Positions 1 to 7,508 are shown, counted from the first letter of the stretch. The stretch: DNA of 9,357 nt from Acidobacteriota bacterium (GCA_021809235.1 JAKBAG010000109.1:1-9357), one strand, 5' to 3'. A program made the numbers and translations. The notes: generated by a model not told the origin, from the letters alone.

Positions 1-1
1 G

Positions 2-274
2 CAATATTTCTCAGCCGTGGAAATTGTGCCCGAAAAAGATGTTCCTGCTTACCGCACTGTGACGGACCGTCATCAGTGCCAATCAGGGCAAACCTGGATG
101 ATTGGCAACAGCCCGAAATCAGATATTAATCCTGCACTGGCTGCAGGCCTGCACGCCGTCTTCCTGGTGCACAAGGACACCTGGGTGCTGGAGCATGCCG
201 AGCTGAGCGCACCACCCGCAGGACAGCATTTGCTGGAGATGGATTCCTTCTGGGGATTGGCAGAGTACTTCTAA
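2..274 (+). CDS. HAD-family hydrolase, C-terminal part (5' end outside window)
   Basis: The reading frame is open from the left edge to a TAA, giving the last 90 residues of a haloacid-dehalogenase superfamily protein. Visible are the likely motif III lysine (in PEKD, about residue 12 of the fragment) and motif IV as WMIGNSPKSDINPA followed by AAGL (residues 32-50), with Asp41 as the metal-site acidic residue. HAD proteins of this kind are soluble phosphatases or related phosphotransferases acting on small phosphorylated metabolites; the substrate cannot be read from this fragment. The nucleophile Asp motif and cap domain lie outside the window. A GTG at position 17 could be mistaken for a start, but the frame runs upstream of it and the family needs a much longer N-terminus. 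About 106 bases separate it from the phosphohexomutase start, so co-transcription is possible but not shown. The family call is fairly sure; the specific function is unknown. Confidence 0.8.
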   Translation, partial: QYFSAVEIVPEKDVPAYRTVTDRHQCQSGQTWMIGNSPKSDINPALAAGLHAVFLVHKDTWVLEHAELSAPPAGQHLLEMDSFWGLAEYF

Positions 275-370
275 AATATCCCCAACGCAGGATATGATGC
301 CTGTGTCGCGTGCACTGCGGTTACGCATGATGTCGACAGTGCTTCGTTATCGCCTCTTACGACCTGCATG

Positions 371-374
371 GGAG
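371..374 (+). promoter_or_regulatory. Shine-Dalgarno GGAG that fixes the phosphohexomutase start
   Basis: GGAG lies six bases before the ATG at 381. It favours this start over the in-frame ATGs at 294 and 297, which would add an Arg/Leu-rich extension of 28-29 residues not expected in the family. Confidence 0.65.
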
Positions 375-380
375 TTACAG

Positions 381-1790
381 ATGAGCACCGTGATCCGCTT
401 CGGAACTTCAGGCTGGCGATCCATCATCGCCGAAGACTTTACCGTCGCCAATGTGCATCGTGCCGTGGCAGGCATTGCCAGCTATGTTTTGTCGCAGCCG
501 GCTCCACATCGCGTGCTTGTCGGGCGAGATCCGCGCTTTCTGGGGGAGCGTTTTGTGGAGGAGGCTGCGCGTGTCCTGGCGGCACATGGTATCCAGCCGA
601 TTGTGATCACGGACCCAGCGCCTACGCCAGCCATTGCCTTCGCTGTTCGCACGTTGAAGACCTCTGGCGCCATCAACTTTACGGCCTCGCACAATCCTCC
701 CGAATACAACGGAATCAAATTTTCCACGCATGACGGTGCGCCCGCACTGCCCGAGGTTACAAAACAGATTGAGGCAGCCATTGCCGCGCAGGGAAATCCA
801 GCCAGCATCCGCCGCCTTGGAGACGATCATCCTGCCTTCGAAACCTACGACGCCAAGCCGGCCTATCTGCACCGCATTGCAGAGTTGGTGGATCTGCAGG
901 CGATTGCCCAGTCCGGGCTGCGAGTCGTCTTTGATCCATTCTGGGGAGCTGCGCGGGGTTACACTTCGGAACTGCTGGCCTCGCATGGAGTGCCCGTCAC
1001 CACCGTCCATGACTATCGCGATGTGCTCTTTGGGAATCATGCTCCGGAGCCGGACGATCATTTACTGGAGGATGCCCGGGCAGCGATGCGGGACAGTGGT
1101 GCATCGCTGGTGATCGCCACCGATGGCGATGCGGACCGTTTCGGTATTGTGGATGCCGACGGCACCTTCATCCAACCGAATTACGTCATTGCATTGCTAT
1201 TCGACTATCTGGTGGAAACCCGCGGCTGGCGCAACGGGGTAGCAAAATCCGTGGCTACAACCAACCTGATCAACGCACTGGCCGAGCATCACAAACTTCC
1301 TTTGTATGAGACGCCTGTTGGTTTTAAGTACATCGGCGAGCTGATCCTTGCCGACAAGATCACCATTGGCGGTGAGGAGTCTGCAGGTCTGACAATCCGC
1401 GGGCATGTGCCGGAAAAGGACGGCGTTATCGCCGGACTCCTGGTTGCCGAGATGGTTGCTCGACGCGGTAAGTCGATTGGACGGCAACTGCAAGAATTAT
1501 TTGCCAAAGTAGGTTCGTTCTATCCGGTTCGTGAGAACTTTCACTTGACCCAGCAGGCCAAGGAAGCATTCACTGAGAAATTGAAGGGTGATCCCGATCA
1601 GCTTGGTGGCCGAAAGGTGACTCAGGTTGTTCGTACCGACGGTCTGAAGCTGGTACTGGAGGATGGTTCCTGGGTTTGCTACCGGCTTTCCGGCACCGAA
1701 CCGGTGGTCCGTGCCTACACGGAAGCCCGTAACGCAGAGGATATGGCAGCTCTGAGCGCCGCTGCCAAGGATTTTGTACTCAGCTCCTGA
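381..1790 (+). CDS. Alpha-D-phosphohexomutase (phosphoglucomutase/phosphomannomutase family)
   Basis: This 469-residue cytoplasmic enzyme should interconvert hexose 1-phosphate and 6-phosphate (glucose and/or mannose) through a phosphoserine, supplying sugar nucleotides for cell-envelope and storage polysaccharides. All four domain signatures are present in order: the N-terminal phosphate-binding RFGTSGWR (6-13), the active-site loop TASHNPPEYNG with catalytic Ser103, the Mg-binding loop DGDADRFG (Asp248, Asp250, Asp252), the sugar-specificity loop GGEESAG (330-336), and the C-terminal phosphate-binding RLSGTEP (435-441). Length is normal for the family. The ATG at 381 is preferred because of its GGAG and because the conserved GTSGWR begins a few residues later, as in relatives; a longer frame opens at 294. 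The FtsB-like gene follows after 29 bases on the same strand, suggesting an operon. The sequence does not decide between glucose and mannose specificity; the GEESAG loop is of the type in enzymes annotated as phosphoglucomutase. Confidence 0.93.
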   Translation: MSTVIRFGTSGWRSIIAEDFTVANVHRAVAGIASYVLSQPAPHRVLVGRDPRFLGERFVEEAARVLAAHGIQPIVITDPAPTPAIAFAVRTLKTSGAINFTASHNPPEYNGIKFSTHDGAPALPEVTKQIEAAIAAQGNPASIRRLGDDHPAFETYDAKPAYLHRIAELVDLQAIAQSGLRVVFDPFWGAARGYTSELLASHGVPVTTVHDYRDVLFGNHAPEPDDHLLEDARAAMRDSGASLVIATDGDADRFGIVDADGTFIQPNYVIALLFDYLVETRGWRNGVAKSVATTNLINALAEHHKLPLYETPVGFKYIGELILADKITIGGEESAGLTIRGHVPEKDGVIAGLLVAEMVARRGKSIGRQLQELFAKVGSFYPVRENFHLTQQAKEAFTEKLKGDPDQLGGRKVTQVVRTDGLKLVLEDGSWVCYRLSGTEPVVRAYTEARNAEDMAALSAAAKDFVLSS

Positions 1791-1819
1791 GATAAGTACA
1801 TCGGCAGAGGATACGACGG

Positions 1820-2269
1820 ATGATGGGTACTCACGACAACGCAAAATCAGCTACCCGTTATCCTGAGTCTGAGTCCAGGGACTTCCTGGAGGATGCAGCA
1901 GAGCGGGACACTTTGCGATGGATGGAACGAGCAGCAAAACTGCTTCAGGACAAAGCACGGATCGCAGGCTCCGCTGGTCTGATTCTGATTGCGCTGCTGC
2001 TGGCCTGGGATGTGATTTACGGTCAGAACGGGCTGTCCGCATGGAGCACGAAACACGCGCATGACCAGCAGCTGACACAGGAAATCCAGCAATTAAAGCA
2101 GGAAAACGACACGTTGAGCCGTCATATTCAGCGACTGCAGGATGATCCCGCAACGATTGAATTTCAAGCACGGCAAAGTCTGCACTATGCCCGCCCCAAC
2201 GAAGTAATTTACGCACTGCCCGCATCGCAGGCAACCCCACAGGCTCAGGACTCCGGTACTGCTCGTTGA
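1820..2269 (+). CDS. FtsB/DivIC-like septum formation initiator family protein
   Basis: The 149-residue product has the bitopic layout of FtsB/DivIC division proteins: a charged cytoplasmic N-terminus (1-46), one membrane segment (about 47-68, AGSAGLILIALLLAWDVIYG), then a periplasmic coiled coil (about 78-107, rich in Q, L, E and K) and a short C-terminal region (RLQDDPATIEFQARQSLHYA, then RPNEVIYALP) that resembles the conserved DivIC tail. In known systems such proteins join FtsL and FtsQ (DivIB) and help activate septal wall synthesis. The N-terminal extension before the membrane is longer than in E. coli FtsB, and the last ~15 residues are Gln/Ala/Ser-rich and probably disordered. An AGAGG motif (1806-1810) sits nine bases before the ATG at 1820; a second ATG follows at once and could also serve. 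It lies 29 bases after the phosphohexomutase and is probably co-transcribed with it. The family call is good; the division role is by homology only. Confidence 0.8.
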   Translation: MMGTHDNAKSATRYPESESRDFLEDAAERDTLRWMERAAKLLQDKARIAGSAGLILIALLLAWDVIYGQNGLSAWSTKHAHDQQLTQEIQQLKQENDTLSRHIQRLQDDPATIEFQARQSLHYARPNEVIYALPASQATPQAQDSGTAR

Positions 2270-2303
2270 TCGGAGGAAGAGCTATCCCTGCAGGCGTGGC
2301 AAG

Positions 2304-4139
2304 TTATCCATGACGACTACGAATACAGTTTCGCCCCGCTCGCTTGGCATCGTAGAGCGCAGCATCTGCGGCGCGAATCAGCTCGCGAGGCGAGTGTCCG
2401 GAAGCGGCAACGCGCTGCGCCACTCCAATGGAAACGGTCATCGCGTGGTTCTGCAAACTGCCGCGCAGAATTTCACTGTTGGCTACTGAAAATCGAATCC
2501 GTTCCGCAATGGATTCGGCAGTGTGCATGTCTGCGCCAGGCAGGATCACGGCAAACTCCTCACCGCCATAGCGCGCCGCATAGTCCGTCGGCCTGCGAAT
2601 GCACTGGCTGATCAAGCGGGCAAGACGCCGCAGGCATTCATCGCCTGCAAGATGGCCATGCATATCATTAAACGTTTTGAAATTGTCGGCGTCGATCATC
2701 AGTACAGCCATGACCGATCCTTCTTCCACCGTTTTTCCCCAGACACGCTCCAGTACTTCTTCAAATCCGCGACGGTTGCCAAGGCTGGTCAATTCATCCG
2801 TCAGTGCCAGATTCTCCGCTCGCTGTACAGCGGCAGCCAGTTCCTGATCGCGCATCACACGTGCGGTCACATCGCGAACGATTGCCACCACCTCACGCAT
2901 CTCATCGCCAACTTCGTCGCGGACCGCTCGCGCCTTCAGCTCCATCCAGCGATACCCGCCGTCCTGATGCTCCATGCGAATCTGAATCAGCTGACGCTCT
3001 GCTCCGTCGCGGAGGGCTTGCATCATCTCATCGGCGCGTTCTTTGTCTTCGGGATGAACGTAGGTGCAGGCCAATTCTCCGATGATCTCTTCCGGTTTTC
3101 GGTTCAGGGCATCCTGAATGCTAGGGGACACATAGCTACAGCGCCCTGCGGCATCCATCTGCAAGATCACATCCCAGGAGTTATCCGCCAGATTGCGGTA
3201 TCGTTCTTCACTTTTCTGCAGATCGTCCCGCAGCTTTTTCTGACGCATCAGAGAGAGAGAAATCAGATAGACCATTGCCAGCTGGATCATCAGATATCCC
3301 TGCAGGATGAATAGCCGCGTGGTCTTCTCGTGGAAGGCATTCACGCCGAACATGCCCGAGGCATCCAGGGCATAGTGCGTTAAAGGAATGGCCATGAACA
3401 TTGCGCCCAGGGCTGCCCCAAAAAGTCCCAGACGGAAGGTAACAAAAACGAGGAGAGGAAAATCAAGAAACAGTAACGGAATGCGCTGTGGAGAATTCAA
3501 GAGAAAATTCGGCGTTGCTGCCAATGCGAGTGTCAACAGTGTTGCCGGGATTCTTCGTGGATGGAAATGCTCCAGAGTTTCTGCACGGATCGTCATCAGC
3601 ACCAGTGGAGTCATCAGAAACAATCCAAGGCTGTCACCCATCCACCAGGAACGCAGGAAGTAAGGGCTTCGCAGCGACGCTTGCCAGATGCCTCCTGTGG
3701 CGATGATGCCAAGGCCAGAGACGAGTGGGGCAAACAAACACATGCCGATAAATGGAACCAGCTGACTGGGATGCGTTAGATTTGCCCGGCGTGGAAGCAC
3801 GCGACGAAGCGGAAACACGGCTACGCCAACCTCCGCTACATTGGCAAGCGAGAAAAGAAGACAGAGAATCAAGGAGGGATAAAAAAACAGGTGAACGATC
3901 AGACTGACTACGAATTGCAAGGCGAACAGCAGTCGCCATTGATACTTGGGCGAAATGAGTAGAAAACCCAGCAACAAGCCGTTCGTTGGCCAGAACAGAG
4001 AAAAACCTTCCGGGCCATTCAGCCAGAGACTGACAGCGCTGGCAATCAAAAATAGCAAGCCCGCAATGATCATCATTCGCCATGCAAATGCCTGCCTGGC
4101 GAGACCGGGAACCTCAGAGTGCAATATCGTTTCGTCCAT
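2304..4139 (-). CDS. Membrane diguanylate cyclase, MASE1-PAS-GGDEF
   Basis: The 611-residue inner-membrane protein is predicted to make cyclic di-GMP from two GTP in response to a signal. Residues about 20-298 form a multi-helix MASE1-type sensor domain (signatures FWPTNGLLLG at 49-58 and SWWMGDSLGLFLMTP at 164-178). A PAS/PAC module follows (about 309-433), then the GGDEF domain (about 440-608). The cyclase looks active: LTDELTSLGNRR (446-457), metal-binding Asp483 in DADNFKTFND, and the GGEEF signature (525-529). An RxxD inhibitory site (RPTD, 516-519) stands five residues before GGEEF, the spacing known for product-inhibited cyclases, so feedback inhibition by c-di-GMP is expected. The ligands sensed by MASE1 and PAS are unknown. 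The start at 4139 has only a weak upstream AGGCGG; Met22 or Met23 just before the first helix are alternatives. It ends convergently with the FtsB-like gene (34 bases between stops) and lies 116 bases downstream of the DUF421 gene on the same strand. Confidence 0.92.
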   Translation of the reverse strand: MDETILHSEVPGLARQAFAWRMMIIAGLLFLIASAVSLWLNGPEGFSLFWPTNGLLLGFLLISPKYQWRLLFALQFVVSLIVHLFFYPSLILCLLFSLANVAEVGVAVFPLRRVLPRRANLTHPSQLVPFIGMCLFAPLVSGLGIIATGGIWQASLRSPYFLRSWWMGDSLGLFLMTPLVLMTIRAETLEHFHPRRIPATLLTLALAATPNFLLNSPQRIPLLFLDFPLLVFVTFRLGLFGAALGAMFMAIPLTHYALDASGMFGVNAFHEKTTRLFILQGYLMIQLAMVYLISLSLMRQKKLRDDLQKSEERYRNLADNSWDVILQMDAAGRCSYVSPSIQDALNRKPEEIIGELACTYVHPEDKERADEMMQALRDGAERQLIQIRMEHQDGGYRWMELKARAVRDEVGDEMREVVAIVRDVTARVMRDQELAAAVQRAENLALTDELTSLGNRRGFEEVLERVWGKTVEEGSVMAVLMIDADNFKTFNDMHGHLAGDECLRRLARLISQCIRRPTDYAARYGGEEFAVILPGADMHTAESIAERIRFSVANSEILRGSLQNHAMTVSIGVAQRVAASGHSPRELIRAADAALYDAKRAGRNCIRSRHG

Positions 4140-4227
4140 GATGCAGCAGAGCCGCCTGCGCAGTTCCTGACCTGAGTGTGTTGGAGCCTTCTACTCAATA
4201 CTGTAGCTGACAAGGTTCAGTTCAGCC

Positions 4228-4245
4228 GTAACACGTTTGTGCTAC
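4228..4245 (-). terminator. Small hairpin after the DUF421 gene, possible weak terminator
   Basis: A 7-bp stem with one G-U pair (GTAGCAC and GTGTTAC on the minus strand) closes a four-base loop about ten bases after the DUF421 stop. No T-run follows, so it is not a standard intrinsic terminator. It may be an mRNA 3'-end structure or chance. The remaining bases between the DUF421 and cyclase genes show no promoter I can support. Confidence 0.25.
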
Positions 4246-4255
4246 CAGCTCAGGA

Positions 4256-4873
4256 TTAGGAACCGGGTGAGTTCTCTTTGGATACAGTGGATGACTTCAA
4301 CTGGCGTACCTCTTCCTGGAGTGCATCCAATTTCCTGAGCAGTTCCACATGGTTTCGGTCGGCTGTCGTCGGTAGATTTGCTTCGATAAAAAAAGTTCCA
4401 TTCGGCTCCAGTTGGCACAACGCTACCTGATCCAGACTGGCAAATCCCTGTCGATGCAATACGGAAATTAGATCTTCGACAGTGAGTGATTCCCGGCGCA
4501 GGGCGGCATGGTCCAGCCTCCCGTGGCGCACAAGAATTGTGGAGCGGCCCTCCAGAGCATGCGTCAGCCTGCGGGATCGAAAGAGAATACGCGCCACAAT
4601 CCAGTTCACTCCGAGCAGTGCAACAGCCCCCAATAATCCCCCCGTCACCGTATTGTCGCTGCCAATTATGGCATTCTGAACTGTGTTGGAGAGGCTGAGC
4701 AAGACAACCAGATCAAAGGGATTTAACTGTGCCAATTCCCGCTTGCCAAACAGGCGCAACAAAACCACCAGTGCAAGATAAACAATGACTGGACGAATCA
4801 ACTTTTCAATCCATGGCACCTGAAGCGGAAACATATTATTCCAGGCCTGGGACCAGCCCATTGGATGTACCAT
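4256..4873 (-). CDS. DUF421 / YetF-like membrane protein
   Basis: The 205-residue product matches the DUF421 (YetF/YcaP-like) family. The N-terminal half has about three hydrophobic helices (roughly 27-42, 53-70 and 76-97) with the family signature LRLFGKRELAQLNPFDLVVL (39-58), then LSLSNTVQNAIIGSDNT (60-76). The C-terminal half is a soluble domain with GRSTILVRHGRLD (109-121), the segment LTVEDLISVLHRQGFASLDQV (130-150), and LEPNGTFFIE (155-164), where these proteins typically carry an acidic-P-x-G motif. A short helical tail (about 172-195) may form a coiled coil. The biochemical role of the family is not well established; membership is read from sequence, and no function is claimed. An AAGGAG lies five bases before the ATG, so the start is secure. 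The strong terminator after fba ends only 36 bases upstream, leaving little space for a private promoter. Confidence 0.85.
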   Translation of the reverse strand: MVHPMGWSQAWNNMFPLQVPWIEKLIRPVIVYLALVVLLRLFGKRELAQLNPFDLVVLLSLSNTVQNAIIGSDNTVTGGLLGAVALLGVNWIVARILFRSRRLTHALEGRSTILVRHGRLDHAALRRESLTVEDLISVLHRQGFASLDQVALCQLEPNGTFFIEANLPTTADRNHVELLRKLDALQEEVRQLKSSTVSKENSPGS

Positions 4874-4878
4874 GCACG

Positions 4879-4884
4879 CTCCTT
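4879..4884 (-). promoter_or_regulatory. Shine-Dalgarno AAGGAG of the DUF421 gene
   Basis: The minus-strand AAGGAG is five bases from the ATG at 4873 and supports that start. Confidence 0.65.
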
Positions 4885-4909
4885 TTTACGTCCTCCGAAT
4901 CCATTCCGA

Positions 4910-4951
4910 AAAACAAAACAGCCACCCCATGTGAGGTGGCCGTTTTGTTTT
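4910..4951 (-). terminator. Intrinsic terminator after fba, likely bidirectional
   Basis: Two 17-base arms (4910-4926 and 4935-4951) pair with a single mismatch (A4920 opposite C4941) around an eight-base loop. The stem has a six-pair GC-rich core (GCCACC/GGTGGC) and a ten-pair A/T-rich base (AAAACAAAAC/GTTTTGTTTT), so transcripts from either side end in a T-rich run. It begins 16 bases after the fba stop, which makes it the natural end of the fba transcript. No plus-strand gene points into it. Confidence 0.9.
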
Positions 4952-4967
4952 CGTGCTACGCGTAGAC

Positions 4968-6017
4968 TTAGCGACCAGCCACAAGCGGTTGCGTGCTCAG
5001 CGAGCCATCCTTGTATCCCTGCGCCATCTCGGCAACCGACTTCTGGACATAATCCGTTGCATGGCCAGCCTGTCCGAACTGGGTCATGCGCTCAGCAACA
5101 AGCTTCTTCATCGCATCCCGGGCCGGCTTCATGTAATCACGCGGATCAAATTTCTCCGGAGACTCTACAAACACCTTGCGGATTGCACCTGTGATTGCCA
5201 GACGGTTATCGGTGTCAACATTGATCTTGCGAACGCCGTTCCGAATGCCCAGCTGAATCTCTTCCACGGGAACGCCCCAGGTCTCCTTCAGGTGGCCGCC
5301 ATACTGGTTCACAATTTCCTGCAGATCCTTAGGCACTGAAGAGCTGCCATGCATTACCAGATGCGTCTTCGGCAAACGCTTGTGAATCTCAATCAGGATA
5401 TCCATCTTCAGCACGGAGCCATCCGGCTTCTTGCTGAACTTGTACGCACCGTGGCTGGTTCCAATGGCAATCGCCAAAGCATCCACACCCGTGCGCTCGG
5501 CAAACTCCACCGCCTGATCCGGGTCTGTGACATGTTCCAGGCCTGTGCCACCTGCACCATGCCCATCTTCAATTCCACCCAGGACGCCGATCTCGCCTTC
5601 CACCGTCACGCCCCGCTCGTGGGCATATTCCACAACACGACGCGTAACTTCTACATTTTCCTCGAAATCGGTGGGCGTCTTGCCATCGGCCTTCAGCGAG
5701 CCGTCCATCATCACGCTGGTAAAGCCCAGCTCAATGGCGCTCTTGCAAGTCTCAAAACTGTTGCCGTGATCCTGATGCATGGCAATCGGAATCTCCGGAT
5801 ACAGCTCAGCAGCGGCCAGCATCAAATGATAAAGATAGCGATCCTGTGCGTACTGGCGTGCGCCGCGGCTGGCTTGAATGATCACCGGCGAATTCGTTTC
5901 CTTCGCCGCTTCCATGATGGCCTGAATCTGCTCCATGTTGTTGACATTGAATGCACCGACGCCATATCCACCCTTAGCAGCTTCATCCAGGAGTTGACGC
6001 ATGGTTACCAGAGGCAT
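4968..6017 (-). CDS. fba: Class II fructose-1,6-bisphosphate aldolase
   Basis: The 349-residue cytoplasmic enzyme reversibly cleaves fructose 1,6-bisphosphate to dihydroxyacetone phosphate and glyceraldehyde 3-phosphate, in glycolysis and gluconeogenesis. It is a zinc-dependent (class II) TIM barrel: catalytic Asp83 and zinc ligand His84 in HQDHGNSFE, the glutamate pair in VEGEIG (138-143), zinc-ligand histidines His189 (GTSHGAYKF) and His223 (MHGSS), and the phosphate-binding NVDTD (266-270). The overall pattern, including the MDGSLKADGKTPTDFEENV region (104-122) and the length near 350, fits the class IIB subtype first named from Calvin-cycle operons but common in heterotrophs. No Calvin-cycle gene is visible here. 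The ATG at 6017 follows AAGGAG (6027-6032) by nine bases. A strong terminator lies just downstream. About 150 bases separate it from the upstream 63-residue gene; no convincing promoter was found there, so it may share the nadA transcript or have its own start. Confidence 0.96.
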   Translation of the reverse strand: MPLVTMRQLLDEAAKGGYGVGAFNVNNMEQIQAIMEAAKETNSPVIIQASRGARQYAQDRYLYHLMLAAAELYPEIPIAMHQDHGNSFETCKSAIELGFTSVMMDGSLKADGKTPTDFEENVEVTRRVVEYAHERGVTVEGEIGVLGGIEDGHGAGGTGLEHVTDPDQAVEFAERTGVDALAIAIGTSHGAYKFSKKPDGSVLKMDILIEIHKRLPKTHLVMHGSSSVPKDLQEIVNQYGGHLKETWGVPVEEIQLGIRNGVRKINVDTDNRLAITGAIRKVFVESPEKFDPRDYMKPARDAMKKLVAERMTQFGQAGHATDYVQKSVAEMAQGYKDGSLSTQPLVAGR

Positions 6018-6026
6018 AGTTTTAAT

Positions 6027-6032
6027 CTCCTT
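6027..6032 (-). promoter_or_regulatory. Shine-Dalgarno AAGGAG of fba
   Basis: The minus-strand AAGGAG, nine bases before the ATG at 6017, confirms the fba start. Confidence 0.65.
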
Positions 6033-6168
6033 CGCGTGTGCTGTTCCACAGGGTCCGTTCCGCTTTTATCGCTGATGGCGCAGGGTTTGCAGCGCGGAAC
6101 CGGCAGAAGCAATCAGCTTCATGGTATCAGACATATCGGCTTGTGCACGGTGCAAAGCGGCGGGTTTT

Positions 6169-6360
6169 TCAGCAGCAATTCACACGGCGCGCCCACTCCT
6201 CGGCCTCGCGCTCGGCGGCTTCACACTCTTCTTCTGTCATCCCGGCAGCGCTGGCTCGATTGGCCTTGGCGCTCAGAAACCGTCGTTTCGGCTCCTCAAG
6301 ACTGCCGGTACCAGCTGCAGTGATTTCAGTCGGATTGCAAGTCTTCATAGGATCGCTCAT
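6169..6360 (-). CDS. Small hypothetical protein translationally coupled to nadA
   Basis: This 63-residue frame is not one I recognise. It begins MSDPMKTCNPTE, passes through a middle part with an EEPKRRFLSAKANR stretch (22-35), and ends in a highly charged probable helix (MTEEECEAAEREAEEWARR, 41-59) closing with NCC. Cysteines lie at 8, 46, 62 and 63; no membrane segment or signal peptide is visible. Its ATG overlaps the nadA TGA in an ATGA arrangement, and a GGAGG (6365-6369) built from the last nadA codons stands four bases upstream. Together these argue for a real gene translated by coupling to nadA. The frame stays open far upstream inside nadA (to 6861), but that part is only the nadA shadow. 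It could be an accessory to NadA or merely a passenger of the operon; function is unknown. Confidence 0.6.
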   Translation of the reverse strand: MSDPMKTCNPTEITAAGTGSLEEPKRRFLSAKANRASAAGMTEEECEAAEREAEEWARRVNCC

Positions 6361-7502
6361 CCCACCTCCAGCATCCGATCCAACGCAACACGGGCCCAGT
6401 GCCGTACCTCGGCCGGTACCTTGATTCGATTGACCACGCGCCCTTCCACCAGATTCTCCAGGGCCCAGGCAAGATGCTGAGGACTGATGCGATACATCGT
6501 CGTGCACAAGCAACCAGTCTCGTCCAGAGTCATCACGCGCTTTCCCTGCTGCCGGAAGCGCACAGCCAGTCGATTTACCAGGTGAATCTCTGTCCCAATC
6601 GCGAAGCTGCTCCCAGGCTCCGCCTCTTCCACCATGCGGATCAGCTGCTCTGTGGACCCCACCGCATCTGCCTTCCTGCATACCTCCCAGCGACACTCCG
6701 GATGGACAATCACACGAATTCCAGCGTGACGATTGCGCACCTGATCCACTTGCTGCGGCAGAAATCGCTGATGCACCGAACAGTGTCCCTTCCACAGCAG
6801 GATGCGCGCCTGCTGGAGTGCTTTGCCGGTGAGCCCACCCTGCGGCAGCCAAGGATCCCATACTTGCATTTCGCCCGGTTCAAGGCCCATCGTCATCCCG
6901 GTGTTCCGCCCCAGGTGCTGGTCCGGCAGAAAGAGAATCCGCTCACCCCGCTCCATCGCCCATGCAAACGCTCGTTGCGCATTCGAGGAGGTGCAGACCA
7001 GCCCGCCACGTTCCCCGCAAAAGGCCTTGATCGCCGCTGTCGAATTCATATACGTGAGCGGAATCAAGCCTCGCGTCAGGTCAGCCCGTTCCAGTTGCTC
7101 CCAGCAGGCTTGCACCTGGGTTATTTCGGCCATGTCTGCCATCGAACAGCCGGCATTCAGATCCGGCAGAATCACCTGCTGCAGGGCATTGCCCGCTGCG
7201 TCCCGACGAGCCAGAACATCCGCACTCTCTGCCATGAAATGCACGCCGCAGAAAACGATGAATTCTGCTTCCGTTCGAGTGGCCGCCTGTGCCAGTTTGT
7301 AGCTGTCTCCGGTCACATCGGCAAATGCAATCACTTCGTCCCGCTGGTAGTGGTGCCCCAGCACCACGACTCGCCTTCCTAGGCTCGCCCGCGCCACGCG
7401 AATGCGATCTGCTGCCACTGGATCCGATTCTTCCAGATAATGTTCAAGGTCACACGTCGTCTTTAACTCAACCGTGGGCAACACTTCGATTCCTGTTTCC
7501 AC
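6357..7502 (-). CDS. nadA: Quinolinate synthase NadA
   Basis: The 381-residue cytoplasmic iron-sulfur enzyme condenses iminoaspartate with dihydroxyacetone phosphate to quinolinate, the second step of de novo NAD synthesis. Family marks are LGHHYQRDEV (48-57), GDSYKLAQAA (65-74), FCGVHFMAESADVL (84-97), LPDLNAGCSMADM (112-124), TYMNSTAAIKAF (150-161), TSSNA (171-175) and LPDQHLGRNTG (192-202). Probable [4Fe-4S] ligands are Cys119, Cys241 (KGHCSVHQRF) and Cys331 or Cys333 (TGCLCTTMYR), matching the spacing of the longer Bacillus-like NadA. HPECRWEV (267-274) is also present. The start is a GTG: an in-frame TGA lies five codons upstream and AAGGCGG (7509-7515) stands six bases before it. The nearby ATG at 7507 is out of frame. 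nadB and nadC are not in the window. The stop overlaps the start of a 63-residue gene. Confidence 0.95.
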   Translation of the reverse strand: METGIEVLPTVELKTTCDLEHYLEESDPVAADRIRVARASLGRRVVVLGHHYQRDEVIAFADVTGDSYKLAQAATRTEAEFIVFCGVHFMAESADVLARRDAAGNALQQVILPDLNAGCSMADMAEITQVQACWEQLERADLTRGLIPLTYMNSTAAIKAFCGERGGLVCTSSNAQRAFAWAMERGERILFLPDQHLGRNTGMTMGLEPGEMQVWDPWLPQGGLTGKALQQARILLWKGHCSVHQRFLPQQVDQVRNRHAGIRVIVHPECRWEVCRKADAVGSTEQLIRMVEEAEPGSSFAIGTEIHLVNRLAVRFRQQGKRVMTLDETGCLCTTMYRISPQHLAWALENLVEGRVVNRIKVPAEVRHWARVALDRMLEVG

Positions 7503-7508
7503 TTCATT

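Noticed and set aside
2272..2277. GGAGGA Shine-Dalgarno-like motif after the FtsB-like gene
   Set aside because: No start at proper spacing leads to a credible frame; plus-strand frames beyond it are antisense to the diguanylate cyclase.
2523..3314. Plus-strand open frame of 263 codons
   Set aside because: It lies wholly antisense to the diguanylate cyclase, whose domains and catalytic motifs are clear. The translation is His/Arg/Gln-rich with no recognisable motif.
6066..6134. 22-residue minus-strand frame starting MSDTMK between the small gene and fba
   Set aside because: Its first residues resemble the MSDPMK start of the 63-residue gene, but there is no ribosome-binding site and the likeness stops after six residues. 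Probably chance.
5349..6323. Plus-strand open frame of 324 codons
   Set aside because: It is antisense to fba, whose zinc and phosphate sites are intact, and runs on into the small gene after nadA. It is a shadow frame with no family resemblance.
6361..6861. N-terminal extension of the small gene after nadA to 230 residues
   Set aside because: The extension overlaps nadA out of frame. Only the part after the ATGA overlap has its own Shine-Dalgarno and independent sequence.
6399..7382. Plus-strand open frame of 327 codons
   Set aside because: It is antisense to nadA, which has all its signature motifs; the translation has no protein-like domain.
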